DNA of 64,000 bases from Symbiodinium natans (lineage: Eukaryota > Sar > Dinophyceae > Suessiales > Symbiodiniaceae), in assembly GCA_905221605.1 (NCBI GenBank), contig CAJNDS010001802.1, positions 359,922 through 423,921 on the forward strand, in the 5' to 3' direction. Positions 23,441-34,740 of the stretch are shown one piece after another. Every line of letters starts with the position of its first letter. Position 1 is the first letter of the stretch. Under the pieces are notes generated by a model. That model did no database searches. It saw only the letters and a program-made list of their open reading frames with translations, and was not told where the DNA came from. The position numbers were made by a program, and so were the translations under genes.

Positions 23441-24389
23441 AGCAGATATAAACAATATGAGAAATACACAACAAAATAAAGGAACGACAAATCCCTAAAC
23501 CTGCCGAACCCTCGACTCGAACCCCACGGTGCAGACCGGCTTCGACGAAACCTGGGCTCGCTAAGCCGGCAAGCCTCAGCGAAGGAGGGGCGTTTTGGGA
23601 GGTTTGGGGTTTTTTTTGGGGGGGTTTTGGGTGGTTTTTGGGGGGGTTTTTTGGGGGGGGGGGGGGGTTGGGGGGTTGGGGCTTTTGGGGGGTTGCAGTG
23701 CTCCACGGCCCTCGCAGGTTTTCAGTTTTGAGGGTGTTTTTAGGTGTTTTTTTTGGGCTGGGTTTTATTTAGGGTTGGAGGGTTTGTAAGGCTTTTAGGT
23801 TTTTAGGCTTTTTGTTGTTCGAGCTCGTACGGTTTTAGGTCTTGTAGGGTTTCAGGTTTTAGAGTTCAGAAAGAAGGTTTCGAGGTTTAGTGTTTAGGCA
23901 TTGCGTGTAGGGAGGGGTGCAGGTGCTTGATCACTTGATCACGCAAGCTTAGGAGCATGGCGATTGGAAGGCGCCTGGCAGGGTTGTGAGTTGAGAGAGT
24001 GTTGCCGTCCATTTTTTGCGCCTGTTTCTCACGGCCCTTTGGCGTCAGCACCGCCATATTGAGGTATTTCCCAAAAGTGGGGGCTGCCCCGTTTATACCC
24101 CAAATAGAATAGAAGCCCCTTAAAGGGACCCTCCAAAAAGGGTTCCCCTATTTTCGGAAACCACCATTTAGCAAGTGTGGGGGTTGATGCTCTAGGCTGC
24201 AGTGCTGTCTGAAGGAGCTCCTCTCGTCCTCGTGGGACGGGCCTGAGGTTGCGGCTTCATGTTCATTCGCAGGTCCATGACTTTTAGTAAGCTTCGCCCA
24301 AAGTTCAAAAAGTGAGGCGAGCAGATGTTGGTCAGGGGTCTTGTGGAGCGCTGCTCGTAAATTAAGGCATTCATGTCTTGTTTTGCCAG
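23441..24389. other. Mostly repeat-derived sequence
   Basis: A short candidate terminal exon at about 23529-23567 reads TVQTGFDETWAR and a stop, in CCCTCGA-type surroundings. It is followed by a long G/T-rich TTTGGG-like tract (23590-23900). A family B element sits at 24061. Nothing else can be supported. Confidence 0.4.
24061..24162 (-). mobile_element. MITE-like element, family B, copy 4
   Basis: Its right end is CCCTATTTTCGGAAACC, matching the family terminus. It contains ACCCCAAATAGAATAGAAGCCCC and AGGTATTTCCC near the left end. Confidence 0.5.
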
Positions 24390-24455
24390 GCACAGCTTTC
24401 CCGGCTCTCGGTGGTGGTTGACGAGCTGCTGAACAAGTTGGACGTGCCCGCCTGA
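24390..24455 (+). CDS. Terminal exon of an unrecognised gene
   Basis: After TTGCCAG, the frame reads AQLSRLSVVVDELLNKLDVP, A and TGA. It is amphipathic and helix-like with GC-biased third positions. Upstream exons are not identified. Confidence 0.5.
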   Translation, partial: AQLSRLSVVVDELLNKLDVPA

Positions 24456-26081
24456 TCGTGATGGGGTTCGTCTATGAGGATTGAAACTGCGAGCCCGAGT
24501 CTTGGATGAAGCCTGGCTTGAAGCCTGGCTACACTCGGCATATTCGACACACCCATGCCCCCTCCATGCATTGGTCTCTTGCTTCTCCTGAAGTTTGTGT
24601 TTTTGGCATGGCCCTCCTTAGAAAGTTGGGCCGGCCAACGACAGGTCTGCGTCTGGCCGGTTGCTGTTGTGGAATGGATCTTGCTTGGTGTTTTGGTGAC
24701 GATGCTGCTGCAATGATGATAAATTTCGCTCCAGCCAAGCTGAAGCAACTGTGAGGATTCGCAGACTTCCACATGAGATTTCTGAGCGGCAGGGCCGTTG
24801 ATGGTGCGGACTTGTCCGTCTTCCTGCATGTGGCAGCAGCTTTTGTAGCGTTTGAGGCATCGTGCGCGCCCGGGTCGCGTGTCACCGTGTACCGTTCCAG
24901 CTCCGCGGCAGACTGTTGTGGTCGATGCTGTTGTTCTCGAGACCTTTACATCAAGCCCTGATTGGCCCAAAGCCTCGAACAACACCAGCGGCAAGACTGG
25001 TTGGCAGGTACGGGGCGCCGCGCCGAATCTGGCCCGGGGCCCCTCTGAGAGGGAGTCGGCCGTTCTTCCGTTGGGTTAAGGGCACAGGAAGGGTCGGTTT
25101 TGGGTGTTGCAGATCGTCATGCCGAGCCCTGCTCGGGGCAAGGCGCGAGGCCCGAATTTCCCCTGAATCCTCCCGCCATGCAGGCTGATCTTGCAGAGTG
25201 AACGGGAGAGGAGACTGTCGACATTGGGTAGTTCTAGGTTTTAAGGCCTTTGAACTATACACGCGCACACTCCTGCATTCCGAAGTCTGAATTCCGCAAG
25301 AACCGTTCAAGCCCCCAGCGCACACCTTCAAGTCCATCCAAGTCCCCCAAAATCCGAAACCCTGAGCCCTGAACCGTAAACGCCCCCAAGGCCGCGGCAG
25401 CAGGCCGGCAGTCAGGTCTCCGCAATAGAGGCGCCATGGTGTTGAGCACGGATTAAGAGCTGGGCCTTGGGGGCTATTACGGTTTAAAAGGTTTATAGGG
25501 TTTGGGGTGATAATTATAAGGCCTATAAGGGTTCATGGTGATCCGATGCCTGAGGCTTCGGGGCCCTTGGGATGACAGAACTCGCGTCCCAAGCCGTAGG
25601 CTGCGACGACGTCCTGAACCAGGCCGGTTGGGGGACCTCGAGTTTGGCTTTGGTGTTCCTCAAGTGTTGGACCCGCCCAAACCCAAGCCTGAGCAGCGAA
25701 ACCTTCGCCTGCCCAAATGCATGCTTGTCTGCCAGCTTGGCTCAAGGCTTCCTTGCACGGAACCATTGGAGCTGCCCAGGTGCAGGTACATGCGCCGCTG
25801 TCAAGCGCCGTAGGCCCTGTAGCGTTGGGCAGGTGCCTTTCGGGTAATCCCCTCTGTAGTCAAACTGTGGGTGCCTTAGAGATACCCTGTGGCCCCATGT
25901 CTTAAGTTGCTTTCCGTCTGCTAGAGACCCTAAGAAACCCTAAGCCATAAACCGAACAGATCGGAAGACGACTGTAGGGAGAGCCTGAAGCTCCTGGCCG
26001 AGCTCCGCCTTGGAGCGAACCTTTGCGTCCAGGGAAGTTATCCCCCTTGAAAGCGGATGGGCAGCGAGCCCTCCCCGGATG
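24456..26081. other. Intergenic or upstream part of the PPR gene
   Basis: No start exon of the PPR gene could be fixed. One possible exon at 25967-26029 reads ESLKLLAELRLGANLCVQ, like the second helix of a PPR unit, but lacks a good acceptor. Confidence 0.35.
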
Positions 26082-29000
26082 CTGAAGCCCATCGATGCCC
26101 TCTACTGTACGACGATCAAGGCTGCGGGCAAGAACTGGCAGCTGGCCCTTCTCCTGTGACTTGGCAGAGTCAGTGGGCGCAAGCCGAAAGGACAGCCTGT
26201 TTTACTGGCAGCAGGCCTTTGGCTCAGAAGCCTCGGCTTCCCCCCCCGTTACCTCTTACGCTGGCTCCTTAGTCCTTCGTACCCCAACTCATGGTCCGGA
26301 CCTTTTCGAGGGAAGGAGCCCAAGAAGCCCAAGGAGCCCGACAAACCCATTCAGAGAGCTACCCTTTTTAAGGTTCAGGGTTTTTGAGGGCTTTAGGCGT
26401 TTTAAAGGTGTTAAAGGTCTCAAGGGTTTTAGGGGTTTAGGGCAGTTGAGGGTTTACAGGGCTTGATTCAGAGAACCCTTGAGGTTCCTGGAGGTGGGAG
26501 AGCGCCAGCTGCCGTACGATGTGCTGTCCTTCGGGGCCGCCGTCAAGGCCTCTCAGAAAAAAGATATCAGCGGCCGAAAAAGGGTTTTAGGATCGGGCTC
26601 TGGCCCTTGTAAACCCGCAAGCCTATCGGGCTCTAGGATCTTAGGATCTTCGGGTTTTTTGGGGAGGTTTGCGCCTCTGCCGGGCGTTGGCAGCTGGCGC
26701 TGTGGCTTCTGTGACTTGGCGCAGAAGGGCAGTGATGTAGTGGCTTAGGGCAGGTAGGCCTTTATTCTGTTTCCGGATGTGGGTTTCTAGCCAGCAATTG
26801 AGAGCTCCCAGCGGAAGGATCTTAGAAAGGCATGCTTGCCTAAGCCGATGTCGTGGATGTTCAGGACGCAGATGACAGAAGAGCAGCTCCGAGGAAATGC
26901 CATCGTGTGCCTCAGCTTTGCACCTTTTCAGGGCTTAGCCGAGACCCGCAACCCTAACGTCGGGGTGATGCATGTCAGGGGCATCTAGAGAACATGTCTG
27001 CCCCGGGTTCGAGAGGGAGTCAGAAGCACAAGTGTGCTTTTAGAGCCGGTTGGCTTCCCGAAGCACTACTGGAATCCTTGTCCACAGCTGCTCAGAGGTG
27101 CAGCGCAGCCATCACAGCCTGCACTCGAGGCCGGGGGGGTCCCTGGCCACCGGCTTCTTACCATCACACCTCGGAAGCCAGGCGAACACTGGCCGGATGC
27201 TGTGGCTCTCTTCGAGGGGATGAAGAGCCAGCAGGCGGCCCCTGCTCCTGTGCGATCGCAATGCCTCTGTCGTCATCTGCTGGATTCTCAAATTCTCCGA
27301 CTTCCTCGCGTTTTGCCTTCCTGTCCATTTCTTACTTCTTGCCTCTGCCATGGCGCAGGTACAGAGCGACATCGTTGCTTGCAATGCGGCCATGGCGGCT
27401 TTCGGGTGCCTTCGACAGGAGTAAGGGAACGGTGGAGCGTATGGAGTTTTTGCAGCGTTCTGAATATGCAGTAGGGTTCATATCAAAGTTTTGTTGAATG
27501 TACAAAGGTCTCTTGGACGGTGCACGTATGTGTTTTCTGAGGATACTGAGTAAGAGCAACCCTACTTCAATTGAGGGTGTTCAGGTTTTAAACCCTAAAC
27601 CCTAACACCTAAACCCTAAGCCCTAAGCCCTAAGCCCTATAAACCCTAAGACCAGGGCTGGTGGCTGCTGGCTGCACTCCTTACAAATGCTGTCTGGGGC
27701 GGCGAGCAGCCACAGCTTCGGGACCGCTATCAGCGCCCCGGTTGATCTGATTGCAGGGGTACTTAGCTTCTTCTTCTTCTTCTTATTATTTTTTGTTTAT
27801 GGTTATTATTATTATTATTATAGCTTTCGCCCTGGCCCAGGCGCCTGCCAAGGTGCCACGCAGTGGGAGGCTGCACTGCATCTGCTCCCTTCGGCTGAGA
27901 CGCGAAGTGAGCCGACGCTCGGAGCCAGATCTTCGCGCAAGAGATGCCTTCAAGCAATTGACAGGTTTAGGGTTTAGGGTTTAGGGCTTAGGGTTTACTC
28001 CGATGTCCCTTACGAGACGCAAGGATCTGCCGTCCCGTTGCAGTGCTGGTAGCGTGCTTGCGTTCGATTTTCTTAACCAGGCAGCAAGACAGCCCAGGCC
28101 CCGAGCAAACGTACAAGAAACGCCATAGGAATTTCTCTTTGCGGCTACTGAAATTGCCTTTCCAGGAATGCCTTCATGTACAGCGCGGCCATCAGCTCCT
28201 GCGCGAAAGGCACGGCCTGGCAACTGGCGATTTGGTTGCCGCCAGGTCGCAGGTCTCGGGGTTCGGTTGGGTTCGGTTGCAGAAAACTTTACAGCGCCCT
28301 AGATCGTCAGAGTGGTTTAGGCAAAAGGAAACGGAAGAGTGCGAGCTGCATCGGCATTCCGCCGCCAAGGGTTTGGTGAGTTGTTCAGAAAGCCAGAAGT
28401 GTTCAAATCACGTTTTTCCCAGTATGGCCAGGCTGTAGGCAAGGTCTTGGTACATGTTTAGTCCGACACACGTAATTAGGGCGGAGCCCCAAACCCTTCC
28501 AGCAAACCTACAGGCTGTCAGAGATGCAGCTTTCGAGGCCAGATGCATGTGTTGTTAGGGCTTCCCACAAGAGGCCCCAAGCCCCTAACCCTGGCGTGCA
28601 GCAGCTTTCAAGGGGGCGACGTGAGCGGAGGAAAGCCCCACGACCTGAGACCCAAAGCCCTATGACCTGGGCCCCAGAGCCCCAAACAGTCAACTCGGTT
28701 CAGCTGCAGAAGTGTGCTCGGGGAGTGCCTCCTAAAACCTACAATCCATGCCGGTAGTTTGGGGAAGGAGTTTGGGGTGGGGGCGGGTCAACCCGAGCCT
28801 CGCAGGCTGAAGAGCAGCCTCGTAGCGCACAATGCGGCCCTTGCTGCATGTGTCCCGACTTCCGAGCAGCTGCTGTGTTTGGGAGTGCTGGATTTAGGTT
28901 CTAGGCAAGGTAGGATCCCAACAGAACAAAGGGAGCAAGCAAAAGCCTCAAGGTGAGCATGACGGCCAATGGCAGCGTGCTCTGTTTTTCCTGGATGCCA

Positions 29001-31380
29001 TCCAACATGAGCAGCTGCGGAGCAACATCATTACCCATTCCTCCGCCATCAACGCGTGTGCCAAATGTGGGCAGTGGCAAGAGGCCCTGCGCTTGTTTGC
29101 AGACCTGCCACGGCTCCGAATTTCTTCGAACATCGTGGCCTATGGTGCGGTCTCTTGGCTGTCCAAGCAGCTCGTGTAATCGGGAAGTCCTTAGCACGCA
29201 ACTGCGATTTAGGATAGTTCGAGGCTTACAGCTCCCAACACTCAAAACTAAGACCCCCAGACCTTGAAACCCTAGGAAGTTTCAGGTTGTGGCAGCCTGC
29301 TCCGAAGTCTCCGAGTGGAAGCAAGCACTGGCCATGCTCGGGCAGCTGGAGACACAGGCCCTGCGGATGAATTCGGTCGTGTGCAACGTGGCTCGGAGCA
29401 TTTAGGTTCCAAAACCTAAAAACCCCCGATCCCTCAACAACCTTCAACAACAACCCTACACTGTTTTATACAAACCTGACCCAGGCGGCTATCAGTGCAT
29501 GTGAAAGAGCTGGGAGGTGGCAAGAGGCCATCAGCCTGTTCGAGGCTATGGAAGCAAGGCTCGCAACACCCTTGATGTTTCCAGGGTTGCAGGAGTTGGG
29601 CTTGGCAGTTCCTTTTGGCAAACTCCGCCCGCCGATGCTCTGGGCGCGAGGTACTCCCTTTGAGACGCCCGTAAACACAGCCTAATCTTGAAGCCTCCCA
29701 GCCTTCAGCCCACTCCTCGGCATCGGAGAGGCGTCTGGCGCCAGATCGGTTTAGCGGCAGCAGCGTTGCAGCCGCCTTGGTGGCGTCGGGGAAAGGGCGC
29801 GACCCTGAGAGACTCATGACGGTGCTGGTGGGGAGCATTGGAATGTTGAGCTAGGTTTGCCCATGTCATGATCTGTGGCCAGATGCTACAGCGCTACAGC
29901 TTGTTGCAGGTTCAGGGTTTTAGGGTTCAGAGTTCGGGGCTCGAGCAGAATTGGGTGCCAGCGGCCAGATGCACAGAGCATTCCATGATATTCCATGCAA
30001 GTTCAGAATGCAGGGTGCACGATCGTTTCTGAAGCCCGAGTTTTCAACAACCGACTCAAGAGCCCCAACGATGTATACCTCGAAGGATGAAGAGTTTGGC
30101 AGTTAAGCACGAAGCTTTTACCAAAAGAAACAGTCCACCAACTCCAAGCCTCAGAACAACGAGGCCCAATGCCTTGTCGGCTCAGATTTCGTGCAAACTC
30201 CCTGCTCAGCAAGGCTGGAGACGCATCACTTGCTTTCCCAGTTGGAGGAGCGCGCCGTGCAAAACGAGGCGATGGAGAGCAGGGTCCATGCACATGGGTC
30301 TGTAGTTCTGAGTAGGATGATGAGTAAACCGAGCAAACGACGCTCCCCAGTGTTCATCACCAAGTATGGGGCGGGCGGCGCCTCAGCCCTCAACCCTCAA
30401 GAAGGCTGGACCAGGCAATTTCCCGATCAACTTAGCATTGAGGAGACGCTATGACCAAGTTCCAAACAACGTGCTCTCCTATTCTCCGGAGTCCTCTGCA
30501 ACCTGAGCTGCGCAAACGCTCACTGACGCACAGTTCTGCGTCTCAGCAGATTTTGGGCTCTCTCATGCGTGAGGTGATCACCTACAGCGGGCTGGTCAAC
30601 GCCTGCTCGAAACGACAGGACCTCTTTTGAGCACACTCAGTAGATGCAGTGTGGTTCGGCAGGATCCACGGGCGGGTTTGTGTGATGTTGGTCATTTTAA
30701 CGCTACGCGACCCGCCTCGGCCTGGCCCAGCCAGCGCTGCACCTGTGCCAGCGTCATTCCTGGTGGGGGGGGGGGGTGGGGGGGGGGGGGGGGGGGGTGG
30801 GGGGGGGGTGGGGGGTTGGCCAGGAGGCAGTACGCAAGTGGTCCGGTGGACGGCCCAAGGCCTCGGCGGATTACTCGAGATCCGCGTGTGGTGGTCTGGC
30901 AAGTGCTGTTCTGCCCCATCTGGCCATATGGAGGAGTGGCAGTCGGCATTGTCGTGGCTGCTTTTGGTGGGCAGCAAAGGCTTCTGCTTCAATACCATTG
31001 CAGCCTGGACCTTACCCAGACCCTGAGACGTGCCAGACAGAATCTGCTCCGACTCTGGGTCAGAGAGGCTTCGCTTCATGCTGGAACGTGCCGGAGCCAG
31101 TTCAATGGGGTAGGAAGCAGCTAGCTAGCAAAGAAGCTTCATGCAGATGCCCTCCATCTATGAATGTATGCTGTTTTTCGAGGTCAATGCCGCCATCTCC
31201 GCTTGTTGCAGCCTTCGCTGGGAGTGGCCGGGCTGCGAGGTCTCTGACTTGTAGCATCCAAGGAAGGGCATGGAGTCACGTGGGCAGACCATGAATTTGG
31301 TTTCCTCTCCCAGGTGGGCGCTGCTACTCCTCACCGAGGCTGCTTGCACGAAGGCCTCGAGCCGCAGCTGCACATCCGTT
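26082..31380 (+). CDS. Pentatricopeptide-repeat (PPR) protein, many exons
   Basis: PPR proteins bind single-stranded RNA one base per repeat and usually act on organelle transcripts. PPR-type helix pairs appear in order: 26091 (ALYCTTIKAAGKNWQLALLL), 26482 (ERQLPYDVLSFGAAVKAS), 27098 (CSAAITACTRG), 27187 (HWPDAVALFEGMKSQ), 27359 (VQSDIVACNAAMAAFG), 27710-27732 and 27841-27964 (SFGTAISA + CQGATQWEAALHLLPSAE), 28166-28245 (NAFMYSAAISSCAKGTAWQL), 28806 (SSLVAHNAALAAC), 28953-29149, 29286-29387 (34 codons, one repeat), 29485 (AAISACERAGRWQEAISLFE), 30213 (LLSQLEERAVQNEAME), 30565 (REVITYSGLVNACSKR), 31182-31223 and 31314 (VNAAISAC.. + WALLLLTEAACTKA). Introns 27733-27840, 27965-28165, 29150-29285, 29388-29484 and 31224-31313 keep the PPR reading intact across the junction. 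Start, stop and several exons (28.25-28.8, 29.56-30.2 and 30.62-31.18 kb) are unresolved. The exon near 26685-26708 (RWQLALWLL) also fits. The target RNA cannot be read from the sequence. Confidence 0.85.
27733..27840 (+). other. PPR intron, GC-AG, flanked by GCGCC repeats, with microsatellite
   Basis: Upstream exon ...ATCA and downstream GCGCCTGCC join to Ile-Ser-Ala-Cys-Gln, restoring a PPR helix. GCGCC occurs both at the start of the intron and at the start of the next exon. The interior holds (TTC)n and (TTA)n runs. Confidence 0.75.
27965..28165 (+). other. PPR intron beginning with TTTAGGG repeats
   Basis: Begins GTTTAGGGTTTAGGGTTTAG and continues GGCTTAGGG; ends TTTCCAG. Exon ...GAC AG plus G AAT GCC joins in phase to Asp-Arg-Asn-Ala-Phe-Met-Tyr, followed by a PPR helix. 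The 201-nt intron therefore starts exactly with the telomere-like repeat. Confidence 0.8.
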
Positions 31381-31504
31381 CATGATCAGCGATCACCACG
31401 AGAGTGCAATGTGTGTTGCTGGTTGCGTGGTATCGCGTGGTCGTGCACTGTCGTGCACTGCAGCCATTTGGTGTCAGCAGCTAGGAGTACAGCTGAAAGC
31501 CGTC

Positions 31505-31529
31505 TTTTGCACAGAGCCGCTTGGTCGAA
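31505..31529 (+). promoter_or_regulatory. Likely spliced-leader trans-splice acceptor of POR
   Basis: TTTTGCACAG at 31505-31514 is followed by a 15-nt leader and the ATG at 31530. Dinoflagellate mRNAs receive a 22-nt spliced leader at such AG sites. Another AG further upstream could be used instead; that this is the site is inferred from the short pyrimidine tract and the distance to ATG. Confidence 0.5.
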
Positions 31530-33368
31530 ATGCTCGCCCCAGCATTCTCCTTTGCGGCCTCGACTCCAGTCGCTCGAAGCCTGCAAGCGCAGAGCTTGGC
31601 GGAACCCGCAAAGCAATCTGCGCCTGGCAGCGCCCAACAGCCTGGAGCAACCCCGTCTTTCCTGGCGATGGCTGGGATCGCCGGCTTGGCAGGCCTGGCC
31701 CAGCGCACGAAGGCCACCAAGGCCACCAAGGCCAAGTTGACGGCTCGCAGATTCTCCTTTCAGATGCCCCAGATGCCCTTCATGCCACCACCGGACAAGA
31801 AGACCGTGATCATTACCGGAGCCTCGTCTGGCCTTGGCCTGGCTGCAGCTAAGGAGCTGGCAGCAACGGGGGAGTGGTATGTCATCATGGCCTGCCGGGA
31901 CTTCCAGAAGGCCGAGAAGGCAGCCAAGGAAGCGGGCATGTTTGCAGATTCCTATGAGGTGCTCCACTGCGACCTGGCCTCCAACCGCAGCGTTCGTCAC
32001 TTTGTGGAGGGATTCCACGCTTTGAACAGGCCCCTGGATGCACTTGTGTGCAATGCGGCCGTGTACTTCCCCAATGCGCACAAGCCGGGAATCTTCCTCC
32101 CGGGCCTTTTCGCAGGAGAGGGCCCTCGATATTCTGCCGATGGCCATGAGCTCAGCTTCGCGGCGAACTACCTCGGACACTTTCTGCTGTGCAACCTGCT
32201 TCTCGAAGACCTGAAGCGCAGCACGGTCAAGCCCGCACGGTGCGTTATCCTGGGCACAGTCACAGCGACCGTGAATGGCGCGGAGTTGGGAGGAATGATC
32301 CCTCCGCTCGCGCATGTTGGGAACTTCGAGGGGCTGGAAAAGGGCATGAAGGCACCCGTGTCCATGCTTGATGCGCATGAGTTCAATGGTGCCAAAGCCT
32401 ACAAGGACAGCAAGGTCTGTGATGTGATGCTCATGAAGGAGTTGCACCGCCGGTATCATGACCAGACGGGCATCGTCTTTACCTCCCTCTACCCAGGATG
32501 CATCGCAGAGACTGGGCTCTTCAGGGAGCACTACCCACTGTTCCAGCATCTCTTCCCGGCCTTCCACAAGTCCGTCACCCGCGCCTACGTCAGCCAAGAG
32601 GAGGCAGGCAAGCGCCTGGCAGCATGTGCTCCCTGCATATGAAATGTTATGTTGTTTTCTATTTTTCTATATTGTATTCCTGTGTAGGGCTTTGGTTCCC
32701 TAGTGTGTGGGGGGTCACACGTTGCTTCTTTGGGGTCTTCAAGCAAGCAGAGGCTTACCCCAGACCTCACACACCACCAAACCCCTAAGGTGGGGTTAGG
32801 GGAGTTCTTCGGATTTTGTTTTGTGCTTTGGGGTTTGGTGTTGTGTTGGGAGGTGCTTTGGTTTTGGAATTCTATTTGGAATTTCGGCGTGGGATTTGGG
32901 AGGTGCTTTGTGTTTTTTTTGGATCGTGTCATGGAGCATGGGGTTAGCTTGTCGGGTGTGCTTTGTGCATTGTGGGTTTGGAAGGGTTGATTTAGCAGGC
33001 GGGTTGAGAAATGGGGTGAAAGCGTACGGGTGGGGGTGGGGTCGGGAAATGAGTGTGCGGTCTGGGGCCAGCCACTGCTTTCGCCCTTAAGTGGAGAGAG
33101 CGGACCGCGTGCTGAGAGAGTTCACACCGAGGTTGCGGATGAGCGGTATGCGACCTCCGGCTCCTACTACAGCTGGGGAGGTGAGGCAGGAACGGGAGGA
33201 AGTGGAGGCAAGGATGCGGTGGAGAACAAGGACAAAGAGCTGGACTGGTTCATGAACTATGGCAGCTTCCGCACACTTTCCGTCGACGAGATCGGGGGAG
33301 AGGCTGCTGATGACGCCCGATGCCAGAAGTTGTGGGATCTCAGTGAGAGGCTTGTGCAGACCAGATAG
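31530..33368 (+). CDS. POR: Light-dependent protochlorophyllide oxidoreductase, two exons
   Basis: POR reduces ring D of protochlorophyllide to chlorophyllide with NADPH and light, in the plastid. Exon 1 (31530-32621, 364 codons) has the Rossmann motif TGASSGLG (residues 96-103), CNAAVY (174-179), the catalytic YKDSK (291-295), and [20 protein letters not shown] (319-338) with the conserved Cys at 324, ending AGKRLA. Exon 2 (33132-33368) encodes [15 protein letters not shown], an acidic insert, [13 protein letters not shown] and TAG. The intron (32622-33131) is best read as GC-AG in phase 0; the exact junction could shift by a few bases. The total is about 442 residues, longer than plant POR because of a presequence of about 85 residues rich in Ala, Ser, Lys and Thr. 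That presequence has a hydrophobic stretch at 44-57 but no strong classical signal peptide at its start. A TTG nine bases upstream is in frame, but the ATG is preferred. Confidence 0.95.
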
Positions 33369-34557
33369 GAGCTGCTTGGAGAAAATGAGAAGATGTGGAT
33401 GCAGGTGTCGATGCTTGCCATACGACGCCTGAACATCAACACATCCCCCTTTTTAATGTCTGAATTCGGTGCCAAAACCACGTTTCCGAGCTTCGGCTTG
33501 TTTCAAGATTGGGAGCTCGGCCGCCCCCCGTGAGCGGCCGGCCTCCTTGGCGTGTGGCCTGTGGCCGCTTTCTGCCTCTGCGCAGCGCCGCCGTTTCAAG
33601 TGGTTTTTGAAGCTCGGCCCGGCTACGGCCATGGCCTCCAGTCACCTGCAACTGTGTGTTCGAGGTCTGTATACCCCACTACCAGTAGCACTATTATATG
33701 TGAAGTGCCCCGAAGCCTTCCGGATGCAGGTGCTGTGCACATCTTTGCACCCTGCAGCAGTGCATGCAGGCATTGCCTGTCTCGCGCCTGCTGCTTTTGC
33801 GCCACAGTATTTGATTCATAAACTCCAGCCGTAGGCGCTCGCAACGAGCAAAAGGCCATGAGTGAAGACGTTCGTCCATGCACTGCTGGAACCTGACCAA
33901 ACTTAGTGAGAATCTCTTCGGCCCTTTACTAACATACAAGTTTCCTCCTTGCCATAGCCGCAGCTGCAGCCTTAATGGCTGCAGCCTTAATGGCTGTGTT
34001 TTGGTGGCTCGTCTCGTGACTTGGCCCAGGCAGAGGGCTTGGCATTAGGCCACGCCCTCGGCAGCCTGCGGGACGTCGGCCACTGGCAGCGAGGCAGATG
34101 TCGGGTTCTTGTGCAGAAGCTGGCCATGTAGGTTCCGCATCAGCAGAGAAGGTGATGGTGGGAACTCGTGCGCACAGCCTTGGAGTTTGACCCCTCTGTT
34201 CTATTCCGTGCTTGGTCAACACACGTTTCGGGTTTTCGGGGCTAGGGTTGGACACAGTTTCATGTCTTGGAGTCTACGACTTTCACGGTTTTGGCTCTTG
34301 GCGAGATATTGCCCCTGTTGTGACGCTTGGGTTCAGGCTGCCATTTGGTGCAGGAGCCCGCGTTTGTGCCGTTGTAGGGGGTGAGGGCTTCGCAGAAGCG
34401 GCTTGAGAGGATGATCTGAAACCTGGAAGTGCGTGCCCTTGCGTGCTTCGAGGTGCATGGAGAGCTCCAAGTGGGGTCAAAAATGGCAAGACATCAGTCG
34501 ACATGAGTGCTTCTGTCCTTACTTGGGGGTCCTGGGCCCCGAATTCCACCGAAGTCC
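33369..34557. other. Downstream of POR; no confirmed gene
   Basis: Contains the POR 3' region. A weak PPR-like scrap at about 34063-34125 (ALGSLRDVGHWQRG) has no splice support. A pentamer-like duplication GGCTGCAGCCTTAATGGCTG occurs near 33965-33995. Confidence 0.4.
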
Positions 34558-34634
34558 TGAACCCTAAGCCCCACACCCTGAACCCTAAACCCTAAACCCC
34601 AAACCCTAAACCCTAAACCCCCTGAACCTTGAAG
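34558..34634 (-). repeat. CCCTAAA block before an exon
   Basis: Units of CCCTAAA/CCCTGAA end with CCCCTGAACCTTGAAG directly at the exon start at 34635. Confidence 0.85.
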
Positions 34635-34740
34635 ACCCCTACGCCCTCGAAAAGAAACTCGAGGAGCTGCAGTCCCAGCGCACCCTCCTGACTGCTGAGG
34701 AGCAGTCCACGGCCCCCTGGCATAGCTACCTCTCTTCAGG
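34635..34740 (+). CDS. Exon framed by inverted telomere-like blocks
   Basis: Reads (D)PYALEKKLEELQSQRTLLT, then AEEQSTAPWHSYLSS, a helix-rich sequence with GC-biased third positions. The acceptor is CTTGAAG. The exon runs to ...TCTTCAGG, directly before GTTTAGGGTTTGGGGTTTAG at 34741, so the repeat provides the GT donor. Unrecognised protein. Confidence 0.6.

Noticed and set aside
26706-26712. Apparent frameshift/stop in a PPR exon (WLL then TGA)
   Set aside because: The same GTGACTTGGC follows the PPR exon at 26152, so it is more likely a shared GT donor than a mutation.
31386-32597. 403-codon open frame on the minus strand
   Set aside because: Exactly antisense to POR exon 1. It is a by-product of POR's GC-rich third positions and contains no motif.
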